A stretch of DNA of 64,000 bases from Enterobacter pseudoroggenkampii. GTDB taxonomy: Bacteria; Pseudomonadota; Gammaproteobacteria; Enterobacterales; Enterobacteriaceae. Positions 55,201 to 59,923 of the stretch are shown here, in pieces; position 1 is the first letter of the stretch; each line of letters begins with the position of its first letter. Location: positions 1,364,001-1,428,000 of the forward strand of contig NZ_JAPMLV010000001.1 of NCBI RefSeq assembly GCF_026420145.1, read 5' to 3'. Made by a program: the position numbers and the translations under genes. The notes beneath the pieces are model-generated. The model was not told the DNA's origin and did no database searches. It saw only the letters and a program-made list of their open reading frames with translations.

Positions 55201-55301
55201 GTACAGGCGGTCAGTTCTCGCCAACCACTCTGGTGACCCTGAACGGCGTGCAGACGGATCTGGCGACGCTGCTGGCGAACCATCAGCTGTTAATTGCGTA
55301 A
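37296..55301 (+). CDS. bapA: Giant BapA-type biofilm adhesin, type I secreted
   Basis: 6001 residues from the ATG at 37296 with AAGGAG six bases upstream; 36 earlier in-frame codons lack support. Order: BapA-type prefix region (1-125); glycine-rich hydrophobic segment WGWIAGAALGGGAIGALLA (about 134-152); one distinct Ig-like module (170-268); 43 Ig-like repeats of about 100 residues with a [D/N]-[V/I]-[I/L]-N-x-x-E motif (269-4557); five repeats with DTGxxxxDFxT (4563-5088); two further Ig-like modules; six DxNxDG-type calcium motifs (about 5361-5635); RTX-like GDNRFEGRGGNDTFNIGSGG (about 5853) and a secretion-target end. Salmonella BapA, about 3,800 residues, is the best model: a cell-surface protein for cell-cell adhesion in biofilm. 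I saw only one cysteine. Confidence 0.93.
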   Translation: MSNVKVVDVIIRKTAEKTKLTGEGNLSVSISSPSVIEIQGSAQDVARYVRQGKDLLIYMKDGSVIRCNNYFVEDPETHNQSELVFNDRQELTHISFADAGEASGVAVTELTAQATPISSIQPFLEQESVLSDAPWGWIAGAALGGGAIGALLANGGDGETKTKVIDNTKEVESATPTFLLSDKAGDKQGVLSANEITDDSNPTFSGTGQPGATIQIKDSSGSTIASTMVGKDGTWTVILPTQTDGEHTWSVVQIDGSKTTSAGSITVTVSTAEAAITLATTAGDNVLNASEQSAGFTLSGASKNLAQGTELIVTLNGKTYAAEVGADGAWSVNVPAADAQALGDGTWTVNVSGKDAAGNTVSGSQTIGVDTTAPTLSVDTLAQDNIINAAEHNQPLTLTGKTNAEAGQIVTVTLNGKNYNATVGSDGTWSVTLEVGDVQALSEGNHTLTVNVSDKAGNGSSVTADFTVDTVAPVVTIHTVAGDDILNISEQGQAHIISGQASGAAAGDVVTVTLGGQTFTGVVLADGSWSVGVPASVLGALGEGNHTISVSVTDAAGNTGSATHGITLSGHPPEFTIDAISQDNVLNAQEAMQPLSLTGTSNLPDGTTVTVTLNNVSYQATVENGIWAVQVPVSDVLNLANTLYTVSVSGTDSVGNSGSAEANLLVDTVLPQVIINTFAGDNLVNNAEAGVDQTLSGRVTGAAAGDTVSITAGGKSYTATVGSDLTWSVKIPSADLQAFGDGDLTFTASVTNGHGNTGTGERDININAELPGLRVNTISGDDVINAIEQQQDLSVTGSSTHLAPGTQIVVTINNVEYVTAVNASGNWQIGVPAADLQAWTAGGMTVSVSAVDAWGNPVAAEHPIELDLNAVAVTIDTVSGDDLLNAAEKGGDLTLSGQTQGVEAGQTVVVKFADQTFTAQVQQDGSWSLTVPASAMETLTDGRAQVSVSVTNVSGNSADASRVVTVDTQPPAITLDNLTADNIINAAEAQQDLLLSGSSSAEPGQTVTVTLNGKTYQTTVQTDGSWQLSVPAADVGALTDGIVTVTATVSDVAGNSSSADRVGLVDATVPQVTINDFVTDTNTVNQLAHSQAQILSGSVTGAAAGDLVTITINSVDYTTVVDAAGNWSLGLPASVVQGLTDGTWTIDVSVTDRSGNTGSSSLDVVVNTVTPVIGISTLAADDVINATEKGEDLLLSGTSNQPEGTRVTVNLNGINYTATTDASGNWSVTVPASAVSILGEAHYTVTASVTDSVGNSASTSHDVLVDSSLPVVTIGTLAGDNIVNAAEVAAGQTLSGKVTNAAVGDTVTIILGGQTYTATVQDDLTWSLPLSESQLTALGNGDLTVSASVTNAHGNTGSSSLDFSIDAQLPGLRIDTVAGDDVINVIEHAQNLIVSGTSTDLAAGSAVTVTINGKAYSATVLADGTWQAAVPAADVSQWADGSLDIKASAQDASGNPVTIGTVVDVDLAPVAITISSVTDDNVLNAAEKGQDLVLSGTTANVEAGQTVTIIIAGKTYTTTVDGNGDWTWTVPAADLSALKDGGASVQVSVTNVNGNAASSVQAFSVDTTAPTVTINTISNDNMLNAAEAAQDLTLSGTSTAEAGQTVTVTFNGNQYTAQVQADGSWTLDVPAADLAGITDGSAAVTATVSDKAGNPASAGSSVLVDTTVPQISFNIVAGDDIVNIAEHGQALIVSGKVTGAQAGDVITVTLNGKDYTAMLDASGSWSVGVPAADVGALANGEQTISATLTDKAGNSTTATHEFDVSLTAPVIAINTLAVDDVINATEKGQDLQVSGTSNQPDGTTITVTLNGISYTATADASGNWSVTVPAANVSALGEASYAVTASVTDSAGNSASTGHSVLVDSALPQVTINPVATDDVINAAEVASGQTLSGKVSGAASGDTVTVSVGGNTWTATVQDDLSWSVNVPSSVLTAIGNGDLTVSASVTNGHGNTGTGERDISIDANLPGLRVDTVAGDDVINSIEHAQNLIITGSSEGLAAGAALTVTVNGKTYAATVLVDGTWTAAIPAADVSALNAGTVTVTVEGQSAAGNPVSISHDVKVDLAAVAISIDPIASDDVINAAEKGVDLVLSGSTTNVEENQTVTITFGGKSYTATVDASGNWTATVPSADLGSLKDGDASVQVSVTNVNGNSASAGREYSVDATAPTVSIEIVSDNNIINAAEAQQDLVINGVTNAEAGQTVTVTLNGVDYTTTVQANGSWSVTVPSADLSGITDGNYTVSAAVSDKAGNPASADRDVLVDTTVPQLTINTVSDDDVINSAEHAQALIVTGSVTGAAAGDVVTVTLNGKSYTATLDASGNWSVGVPAADVTALAAGDYTITAALTDKAGNSNSATHGVAVNLTAPGLTIDTVSGDDVINNTEKTQDLTLSGTASGLAAGAVVTVMLNGKAYSAQVDDNGKWTTTVPASEVGQLGEALYTVTASATDSVGNSTSASHTVNVESVLPGVIVNTIAGDDVINAAELAAGQTISGKVVNAEAGNTVTVTIGGNIYTATVQSDLTWSVNVPSDVLTALGNGDLTVSASVTNGVGNSGSAEREIVIDANLPGLRVDTVAGDDVINSIEHGQNLIITGTSEGLAAGAALTVTVNGKTYPATVLADGTWRAAIPAADVGALNAGTVTVTVAGQSSAGNPVSISHDVTVDLATVAISIDAIATDDVINAAEKGADLVLSGATSNVEENQTVTITFGGKSYTATVGADGKWTATVPAADLAGLKDGDASVQVSVTNVNGNSASAGREYSVDATAPSVTINTLATDDILNATEAKSDLTVSGTSTAEAGQTVTVSLNGKDYTTTVSADGSWTLNVPAADLAGLTDGSVTVTASVSDKAGNPASVDHNLAVDITAPAVTINTVAGDDVINIAEHGQAQIISGTATGAAAGDKVTVTIGGQTYTTVLDAAGNWSVGVPASVISGLSDGTVTVTASVTDAAGNTGTGTHNVTVDTGLPSVAFNAISGDNVLNAVEKGQDLSVSGTSANLAEGTVVTVTLNGKNYTATTAADGTWSLTVLAADLAGLGQANYTLNATATNDVGNSVSNTANLLVDTALPTVNINTVAGDNVINAAEVAAGQTLSGTVANAEAGNTVTVTIGGNSYTATVQNDLTWSVNVPSDVLTALGNGSLSVTATVTNGHGNTGTGEREIAIDANLPGLRVDTVAGDDVINTIEHAQNLIVSGSSDGLAPGTALTVTINGKDYAATVLADGTWSAAIPAADVSAWPEGTVKISVTGDSAAGNPITISHDVTVDLATVAISINAIATDDVINAAEKGANLVLSGATTHVEAGQTVTISLNGKIYTTTVDDSGNWTWTVPSADLAGLKDGDASVQVSVTNVNGNSASAGREYSVDATAPSVTINTLATDNILNAAEAKSELTVSGSSSAEAGQTVTVSLNGKDYTTTVSADGSWTLNVPAADVAALTDGSVTVTASVSDKAGNPASVDHNLTVDATVPAVTINTVAGDDVINLAEHSQAHIVSGTATGAAAGDKVTVTIGGQTYTTVLDAAGNWSVGVPASVISGLSDGTVTVTASVTDAAGNTGTGTHNVTVDTGLPSVAFNAISGDNVLNAVEKGQDLSVSGTSANLAEGTVVTVTLNGKNYTATTAADGSWSLTVPAADLASLGEANYTLSAAATNGVGNSVSNTANLQVDTVLPGVTINTIAGDNVINAAEVAAGQTLSGKVTNAEAGNTVTVTIGGNTYTATVQSDLTWSVNVPESVLTALGNGDLTVSATVTNGHGNTGTGEREIVIDANLPGLRVDTAAGDDVINSIEHTQNLIVSGTSDGLAAGTTLTVTVNGKTYAASVLADGSWRAAIPAADVAAFAAGTVTVTVAGQSAAGNPVTISHDVTVDLAAVAISIDAITTDDVINAAEKGADLVLSGSTSNVEENQTVTITFGGKTYTAKVDADGRWTATVPSADLAGLKDGDASVQVSVTNAHGNSASAGREYSVDATAPTVSIDTVAGDNVINASEAAAGVAISGTTTAEVGQTVTVTLGGKSYTAQVQQGGIWSVNVPGSDLSALADNGYTVQVSVSDAAGNPGSAGKAITLDTTPPTVSFNAVAGDDVINSVEHGQAQIVSGTATGASVGDKLVITIGSNQYTTTVDASGNWSVGVPASVISALTDGTVTLSATITDGAGNSSTQTHDVVVNTASVALTVNTVSGDDVINAAEAGSSLVINGSSAQLASGTQVTVTLNGKSYTATIQSDGSWTTTVPAADVGALADGARYQVSVSAQDSAGNSASATHGISVDTTAPVVSIGTLSVDDMLNAAEAQLPLTVHGSSSAEAGQTVTVTLGGKTYTALVGSDGTWTLDVPAADLAALSQGALTVTASVNDKAGNNGQTTHTLTVDTVAPTVTISTVADDDIVNNAEQLAGQTIRGTTTAEQGQTVTVSFNGHSYQATVGADGSWSVFVPGRDFLGLSDGDYTITATVSDRAGNPGSATHDVTLNGDVPTITINTFAQDDIVNAAEHGTPLVISGTTDAPVGQTVTITLNGKTYTATVQNDGTWSYTVGSADVTALADGGSYVINAQVSNTIGNSAIDNHTVTVDLTAPSMGIAIDSLQNDTGLSATDFITNDSQVVVNGSLTAQLGNNEKAQISLDGGVTWIDLTVTGTTWRYADGRTLTDGTYQYQVRVIDNAGNVGATDSQDVVIDLTKPVATTITVDSITQDTGLSGSDFITSDNQISLKGTLGAALGSGDHAQISLDGGVTWTDVSVSGLSWTYVDGRTLADGDYNYQLRVIDDAGNISATASQVVTIDTVAPDASKTIAIDSISDDTGLSSSDFITNDTSLTLHGSLGATLADGEYAQISIDGGVTWQNVIVTGNSWYYVDGRTLGNQTYDYYVRVVDAAGNVGASAHQQVTVDTVAPDAAITVTVDNITVDTGFDNNDFLTSSTSYTLHGTLGAALGAGEYVQVSMDGGTTWVYATVSGTQWSYSDTRTLTDGSHNYQVRVVDQAGNVGATTSQAVTVDTQAPQYGVTIDSISEDTGQSGSDFITMDTTLTINGSLGSALASDERVQISLDGGNTWLDTTVTNQRWSYTDTRDLPDGDYTYQVRIIDQAGNVGSTASQVVTVDTTPPTTVGTVVSYTDGEGERQGTFGSAVATDDNSPLINGTLNRAPDDGEIVQLYRDGVLLGQVTMNGSASWSFQDNGLSDGNHTYIVRVTDRAGNYTESDGFVLNVDTSIPTTTAAITAQTTSDTTPIVTGTVSADLVNGEYLVVTVNGKTYTSQTGGAVVVDPDHNTWYLQIPDGDALSVASYSVTAQVKSSAGNGNTTGTATGSLVIDTTSVNTDWATTAGNSNNSTMTLGMNSSGLWNIIANGQSYSSSDSSTYAGNTLTNTRGYYVVSQTAADFDRNGTQDIFATETTYSGSTQVMWTYDGSTYNASQLAMGTTIWYGGVIAYDKTGDGYLDLAYGDSGADSITYLINNNGVLSPDGTYGGAGFWGQFTTMREISGVDINNDGTVDVVQHTNRSGAYSLTVINNNGNGTLSIGQNLTNVFVANASNTTTAASMTWADFNGDGYMDLYLGSSYNNNGGVIYYNDGTGKLSTTKSAVEASNATAGYLSVAVDWNGDGQMDIVKLSTYGGSQTATLFTNNGYGSTWTASQLASGLANVTGVAAVDYNWDGAQDLLVSQQNGKVVLVQNSKTIADGTAMHLHIVDSEGINAYYGNTVNLYNAAGVLVASQIINAQSGIGSNDTSALVSFYGLDPNETYSAEILKITNGVSDNVTWSGLEAGNGKEGYVLTAEAATGGHSGTITGTGYNDTFIAEDGTYTYNGSGGWTTHSDHDTWSNTGGMDVVDYRNATSGVTVDLRLSTAQNTGFGTSRLLNIEGINGSNFDDVITGNSGDNRFEGRGGNDTFNIGSGGHDTLLYKLINASDATGGNGHDVVNGFTVGTWEGTADTDRIDLRDLLSGSGYTGTGSASYVNGVATLDSSAGNISDYIRVVQNGSNTEIQVDLDGTGGQFSPTTLVTLNGVQTDLATLLANHQLLIA
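38103..50966 (+). repeat. 43 tandem Ig-like repeats forming six copies of a six-repeat block
   Basis: Each repeat is about 300 bp and holds DDVINAAE-like, TVTVTLNGKTYTA-like and GNWSVTVPA-like segments. Repeats 5-40 cycle through six distinct types in fixed order. The GLR[V/I][D/N]T anchor of the second type occurs at 39609, 41406, 43200, 44997, 46794 and 48591, giving steps of 1797, 1794, 1797, 1797 and 1797 bp. Adjacent blocks, especially the fourth and fifth, are nearly identical over long stretches. Confidence 0.93.
50985..52560 (+). repeat. Five tandem repeats of a second Ig-like family
   Basis: Each unit of about 105 codons starts with IDSI..DTG..xxDFIT, then LxGSLG or LHGTLG, AQISLDGGVTW, a tryptophan-tyrosine strand with DGRTL, and YQVRVIDxAGNVG. 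These differ from the preceding family by the DFIT and SLDGG motifs. The arrangement of a long repeat block followed by a different shorter one is common in RTX adhesins. Confidence 0.88.
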
Positions 55302-55373
55302 ACCAACGCCGCGGGGAGCGATCCTCGCGGCCTTTTGGCGTTTCTTTACACGAATTGCGTTAACCCGGAGATT

Positions 55374-57554
55374 ATGAAGACACATCCACAGTACGAACCC
55401 TGGCTGCAGGGCATGCTTATCATCGCGAAACATTATCGGCTGGATTTCTCAGCGGAGCATGTTCGGGTCACGATTAACCATGAAAGCCAGTCTCCGCGCC
55501 AGCTGGTGCTGGAGGAGATGGCACGCCAGCTTGGGCTGGGGATGCGTATGGTGGCGGCGGAAGCGGTATCCCTCGATCCGTGGCGCCTGCCGCTGCTGGC
55601 GGAATTCACCGGCGGACAAATCGCGGTGATCAACCGCATGGACAGCGAAGGCAACGTCAGCCTGCAGTTCAGCGGCGACGCGGGGCTGGAGACGACGCTG
55701 ACGCGTGACGAGCTCGGGGCGCGGCTAAAGGGGCTGATGGTGTTGCGCCCGCTCGAATCCACGCCGGATGCCCGCGTGGACGACTACATCAAACCGTATG
55801 AGAAAAACTGGTTCTGGCAGCTGGCGCTGAAGGACTGGCGACGCTACAGCGACATTATGCTGGTGGCGCTGGTCGCCAACGTGCTGGCGCTTTCCGGCAT
55901 GGTCTTCTCCATGCAGGTATACGACAGAGTGGTCCCGTCGCAGTCGGAAGCCACGCTGTGGGTGCTGTTTGGCGGCGTGATGATTGCCATCGTGTTCGAA
56001 TTCATCATGCGCATGCTGCGCGTGCATATTTCTGACGTGGTGGGCAAACGCGCCGATCTGCGTATCTCTGAACGCGTGTTTGCCCACGCGCTGCGGATTA
56101 AAAACGGCGCGCGATCAAAATCAACCGGATCGTTTATCGCCCAGATCCGCGAGCTGGAGTCGGTGCGGGAGCTCATCACCTCCACCACGATTGCGGCTAT
56201 CTCCGATCTGCCGTTCTTCCTGCTGTTCGTCTTTATTCTGTGGATGATTGGCGGCCCGCTGGTGCTGGTGGTTCTGCTCGCGGTTCCGCTGCTGCTTATT
56301 CCGGGCCTGCTGGTGCAGCGCCCGCTGGGGAAACTCTCCAGCGAAGGGATGCGTGAATCCGCCATCCGTAACGCCACGCTGGTGGAAGCGGTGCAGGGCA
56401 TTGAAGACATCAAGCTGATGCGCGCCGAGCAGCGTTTCCAGAACCAGTGGAATAACACCAACGACGTCGCCGCCAGCGTCGGCATGAAGCAGCGCTGGCT
56501 GACGGGCCTGCTGCTCACCTGGACCCAGGAGGTGCAGTCTATCGTCTATGCGGTGGTACTGCTGGTGGGCTGTTACCTGGTCATCAGCGGTGACATGACC
56601 ACCGGTGCGCTGGTGGGTACCTCGATTCTGGCGTCACGGACCATTGCGCCGCTGTCGCAGATCTCAGGCGTGCTCTCGCGCTGGCAGTCGGCAAAAGTGG
56701 CCCGCAAGGGGCTGGACGATCTGATGCAGCGGCCGATTGACGATCCGCAGCACGGCAAAAAGGTGCACAAGGCCCACCTGCGCGGCGACTACGCGCTTGA
56801 GGACGTCGGGTTTTATTACGACGAGGAAGAGAAACTTACCGTACTTAACATCAGCAAGCTGCAGATCCGCGCCGGAGAGCGCGTGGCGGTGCTCGGACGT
56901 AATGGCTCCGGTAAAAGCACGCTGTTACAGCTTCTGGCGGGCATGCAGGAGCCGCAGCAGGGCAGCATTCTGCTGGATGATATTGCCCTCAATCACCTCG
57001 ACCCGGCCGACGTGCGTCGCGACATGCAGCTGCTGAGCCAGCAGGCCCGTCTGTTCTTTGGCTCCGTGCGGGACAACATCCTGATGGGGAACCCGCTGGC
57101 GACCGATGACGAAATTCATCAGGCGCTGGTTAACAGCGGCGCGCTGGAGTTTGTGCGCAAACAGAAAATGGGGCTGAACTATATCATCAACGAGGGCGGG
57201 GCTGGCCTCTCCGGCGGACAGCGTCAGGCGCTGCTGCTGGCGCGTGCCCTGATCACCTCGCCGACTATCCTGCTGCTGGACGAGCCAACGGCCTGGCTGG
57301 ACGAAATGAGCGAGAAGCAGTTTATTCAGCATCTTCACACATGGCTGGGTAAACGCCGGACGCTGGTGGTGGCGACGCATCGCCTGCCGATCCTGGACCT
57401 GGTCGACCGCATCATCGTGCTGGAAAACGGCAAGGTGGTGATGGACGGCCCGCGCGACGCCATCCTGCACCAGCACGGAATGGCGCCGCAAAAGACAGCG
57501 CAGCGCACCGTGACCATGAAGCCGGCGGCGGTTGCCGAGGAGGGCGCGGCATGA
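55374..57554 (+). CDS. Type I secretion ABC transporter (LapB/BapC-like)
   Basis: 726 residues from the ATG at 55374; GGAG lies very close, only three bases away, and the alternative at 55335 has no family support. N-terminal 130 residues form a C39-peptidase-like domain without a catalytic cysteine, as in adhesin and RTX exporters. Then about six membrane helices, and an ATPase with Walker A GRNGSGKST (about 506), signature LSGGQRQA (about 611), Walker B ILLLDEPTAWLD (about 633) and the switch histidine in VVATHR. It pumps the adhesin through the inner membrane. It follows the adhesin stop by 72 bp and overlaps the next gene by four bases. Confidence 0.95.
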   Translation: MKTHPQYEPWLQGMLIIAKHYRLDFSAEHVRVTINHESQSPRQLVLEEMARQLGLGMRMVAAEAVSLDPWRLPLLAEFTGGQIAVINRMDSEGNVSLQFSGDAGLETTLTRDELGARLKGLMVLRPLESTPDARVDDYIKPYEKNWFWQLALKDWRRYSDIMLVALVANVLALSGMVFSMQVYDRVVPSQSEATLWVLFGGVMIAIVFEFIMRMLRVHISDVVGKRADLRISERVFAHALRIKNGARSKSTGSFIAQIRELESVRELITSTTIAAISDLPFFLLFVFILWMIGGPLVLVVLLAVPLLLIPGLLVQRPLGKLSSEGMRESAIRNATLVEAVQGIEDIKLMRAEQRFQNQWNNTNDVAASVGMKQRWLTGLLLTWTQEVQSIVYAVVLLVGCYLVISGDMTTGALVGTSILASRTIAPLSQISGVLSRWQSAKVARKGLDDLMQRPIDDPQHGKKVHKAHLRGDYALEDVGFYYDEEEKLTVLNISKLQIRAGERVAVLGRNGSGKSTLLQLLAGMQEPQQGSILLDDIALNHLDPADVRRDMQLLSQQARLFFGSVRDNILMGNPLATDDEIHQALVNSGALEFVRKQKMGLNYIINEGGAGLSGGQRQALLLARALITSPTILLLDEPTAWLDEMSEKQFIQHLHTWLGKRRTLVVATHRLPILDLVDRIIVLENGKVVMDGPRDAILHQHGMAPQKTAQRTVTMKPAAVAEEGAA

Positions 57555-58726
57555 ATGATTTCTCCCGTTTCAATAGCCGACTGAAGGAGCCACGCCTGCC
57601 GCGCTCTACCCTGGTGGCATGGTCCCTGTTCGCCCTGCTGGCGGCGTTTATCGCCTGGGCGAGCCTGTTCCATCTTGATGAGGTGACGACCGGCAGCGGC
57701 AAGGTGATACCGTCTTCGCATGAGCAGGTCATCCAGTCCCTGGAAGGCGGCATTATCCACAGCCTGATGGTGCGCGAAGGCGACATTGTGGAACGCGGCC
57801 AGCAGCTTGCGCAGCTAGACCGGACAAAAACCGAGTCGAGCGTGCTGGAGAGTGAGTCTCGTCTGAATGCGGCGATGGCCACGGCTGCGCGCCTGAAGGC
57901 CGAGGTGAACGACACGGAACTGGCGTTTCCGGGTGAGCTGGATGACGACGTTGAACTGGTCAAGCAGGAAACGGCACTCTACCAGTCCCGTCGTGAAAGC
58001 CTCGAAAAAGGGCTGGCCGGGTTGCGTCAGGGTGCCGAGCTGGTGCAGCGCGAGCTGTCGTTAACCCGGCCGCTGGTGACCCAGGGGGCGGCCAGCAAGG
58101 TTGAGGTGTTGCGTCTTGAGCGTCAAAAGAATGAGCTTGAGAATAAAATCACCGAGATGAAAAACCAGTATTACGTTCGCGCCCGTGAAGAGCTGGCGAA
58201 AGCCAACGCGGAGATTGAAGCCCAGCGTTCGGTGATGAAAGGGCGTGAGGACTCCCTGACCCGGCTGACCTTCAATGCGCCGGTTCGTGGGATCGTGAAG
58301 GACATTGACGTCACGACCGTGGGAGGCGTTATCCCGCCGAACGGCAAGCTGATGAGCCTGGTCCCGCTTGACGATCAGATGGTGGTCGAAGCGAAAATAT
58401 CGCCGCGCGATGTGGCGTTTATCCATCCCGGTCAGAAGGCGCTGGTGAAAGTGACGGCCTATGACTACTCCATTTACGGTGGGCTGGAAGGGGAAGTGAC
58501 CATGATTTCCCCGGACACCCTGCAGGATGAGGTGAAAAGAGATGTCTACTATTATCGCGTCTATATTCGTACCGACAGTAACCATCTGACCAATAAGCAA
58601 GGGCAGGAATTTCCGGTCTTTCCGGGCATGATTGCTACCGTTGATATTAAAACCGGCAGCAAAACCATTCTGGATTATCTGTTGAAACCGCTGAACAAGG
58701 CAAAAGAGGCGCTGCGGGAACGATAG
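57551..58726 (+). CDS. HlyD-family periplasmic adaptor of type I secretion
   Basis: 391 residues. One N-terminal helix (STLVAWSLFALLAAFIAWAS) anchors it in the inner membrane, followed by FHLDEVTTGSGKVIPSSHEQ and QSLEGGIIHSLMVREGDIVE, the HlyD/LapC lipoyl half-motif, a long coiled coil (about residues 90-235), the second half APVRGIVKDIDVTTVGGVIP and a barrel domain ending VFPGMIATVDIKTGSKTI. It links the ABC transporter to the TolC-like protein. Last gene of the operon, starting as ATGA at the transporter's stop. Confidence 0.95.
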   Translation: MNDFSRFNSRLKEPRLPRSTLVAWSLFALLAAFIAWASLFHLDEVTTGSGKVIPSSHEQVIQSLEGGIIHSLMVREGDIVERGQQLAQLDRTKTESSVLESESRLNAAMATAARLKAEVNDTELAFPGELDDDVELVKQETALYQSRRESLEKGLAGLRQGAELVQRELSLTRPLVTQGAASKVEVLRLERQKNELENKITEMKNQYYVRAREELAKANAEIEAQRSVMKGREDSLTRLTFNAPVRGIVKDIDVTTVGGVIPPNGKLMSLVPLDDQMVVEAKISPRDVAFIHPGQKALVKVTAYDYSIYGGLEGEVTMISPDTLQDEVKRDVYYYRVYIRTDSNHLTNKQGQEFPVFPGMIATVDIKTGSKTILDYLLKPLNKAKEALRER

Positions 58727-58732
58727 GTGAAG

Positions 58733-58754
58733 GGCGTTCGGGAGACCGAACGCC
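58733..58754. terminator. Hairpin after adhesin secretion operon
   Basis: A perfect 9-bp stem GGCGTTCGG/CCGAACGCC with loop GAGA, seven bases after the adaptor stop codon and between convergent genes. It has no T-run, so it may be a processing or Rho-assisted end rather than an intrinsic terminator. Confidence 0.5.
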
Positions 58755-58761
58755 TGGAGGA

Positions 58762-59646
58762 TTATACGGTTGACGTCACGTTGTGAGCGTGGCGTCGCTC
58801 TTTGGGTACTACGTTGATGTAATGCGTAACATAGGCAAAATATAACCCGGCATAATTTTCGACGAGTTCGATAAACGCCGGGTATATCGATAGCCGACCA
58901 TCGCCCCGATCTTTCAGGTAGCCTGCCTCCTGAGCCGATTTGATAATCCGGTTGACGTGGATACGCGAAACGAAAAATTCTTTTGCGAGCGCGCTGGCTG
59001 AATAGTCGATGATGGCACCATGGGCAGATTTATTTTTCATAGCCTGCAGGTAAAGATAAAGCATAATCATACGTCCGCCATCTTTATCGATAAATAATCC
59101 CACTTCAGGCAACACCTTCCTGAACGTTAATCCCCGAAAAAGATATTCTGCCGCGCGGCGGAAGAAGTTATTTCTCAAAATATCATTGTCCAGCAGGTTC
59201 ACATTAATATTGAATGTCGGGTAAAGAATACTGACGGGCAAAAAAGCGCCGGACATATAGCGCTTAAGTTCATTCAGGCCTTTTTCAGTTGGCGCGATTC
59301 TCGTTTTGCGTCGGTCTTCCGTGCAGCGCCAGGTCTTGATACGCCCGGTGGTTCTCAGTATCGTAATGATCGCAATAACGCTGTTGGGACTGGCAATCTT
59401 ATAGCGAGAACATAAATCTTTAATCTCTGAAACTGACTCCGCCTGATTTCCAAAAATAAAACAACACATAGAGAGGATAATGTTAAATCGTGATTCCTGC
59501 AGCATTGTCTTGTAGAAAAGAGGTTGTTTTTTATAGATGGTGTCATTAATTGTGTAGTGCTCTAATATTGCCTCACCGAATCGTGGATTGTTCTTTATAA
59601 CATCCCTTCGATGTAGCAAGGCCCTGGATGAGATGTGATTATCCAT
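58762..59646 (-). CDS. Putative regulator with two winged-helix regions, next to adhesin operon
   Basis: 294 residues, family not recognised. A MarR-like winged helix is visible at about 70-125 (VSEIKDLCSRYKIASPNSVI with the basic wing WRCTEDRRKTRIAPTEKGL). A second helix-turn-helix of Crp-like pattern lies near 215-262 (SASALAKEFFVSRIHVNRII, then KSAQEAGYLKDRGDGRLSIY). No receiver or signal peptide is present. The gene is AT-rich compared with the adhesin genes. It converges with the secretion operon and diverges from the EAL protein gene, so it is likely to regulate one or both. Confidence 0.6.
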   Translation of the reverse strand: MDNHISSRALLHRRDVIKNNPRFGEAILEHYTINDTIYKKQPLFYKTMLQESRFNIILSMCCFIFGNQAESVSEIKDLCSRYKIASPNSVIAIITILRTTGRIKTWRCTEDRRKTRIAPTEKGLNELKRYMSGAFLPVSILYPTFNINVNLLDNDILRNNFFRRAAEYLFRGLTFRKVLPEVGLFIDKDGGRMIMLYLYLQAMKNKSAHGAIIDYSASALAKEFFVSRIHVNRIIKSAQEAGYLKDRGDGRLSIYPAFIELVENYAGLYFAYVTHYINVVPKERRHAHNVTSTV

Positions 59647-59923
59647 AGCATTTTTCTCGTATTTTAATGAGCCGATAGATGAAGTGTTCAGTCTTCTTTT
59701 TCGGAATTCTCATTATACCCTGAGAATGAGATATTTGCCGTTGTTATTTGCAAAGAAAAGTATATTTGCGAACTGGTGATTAACGCAAAGATGTTCCAGT
59801 GAATCAGGCTGATAACTGTATCTTACCCTGAGGCTCCAGGATAAAATTACTGTTCTCAACGTGTGCAATAAATTTAATTTATTCACAAATGGAAACGGCG
59901 CTTTTGGTGCCCAGGAGCAGGTT

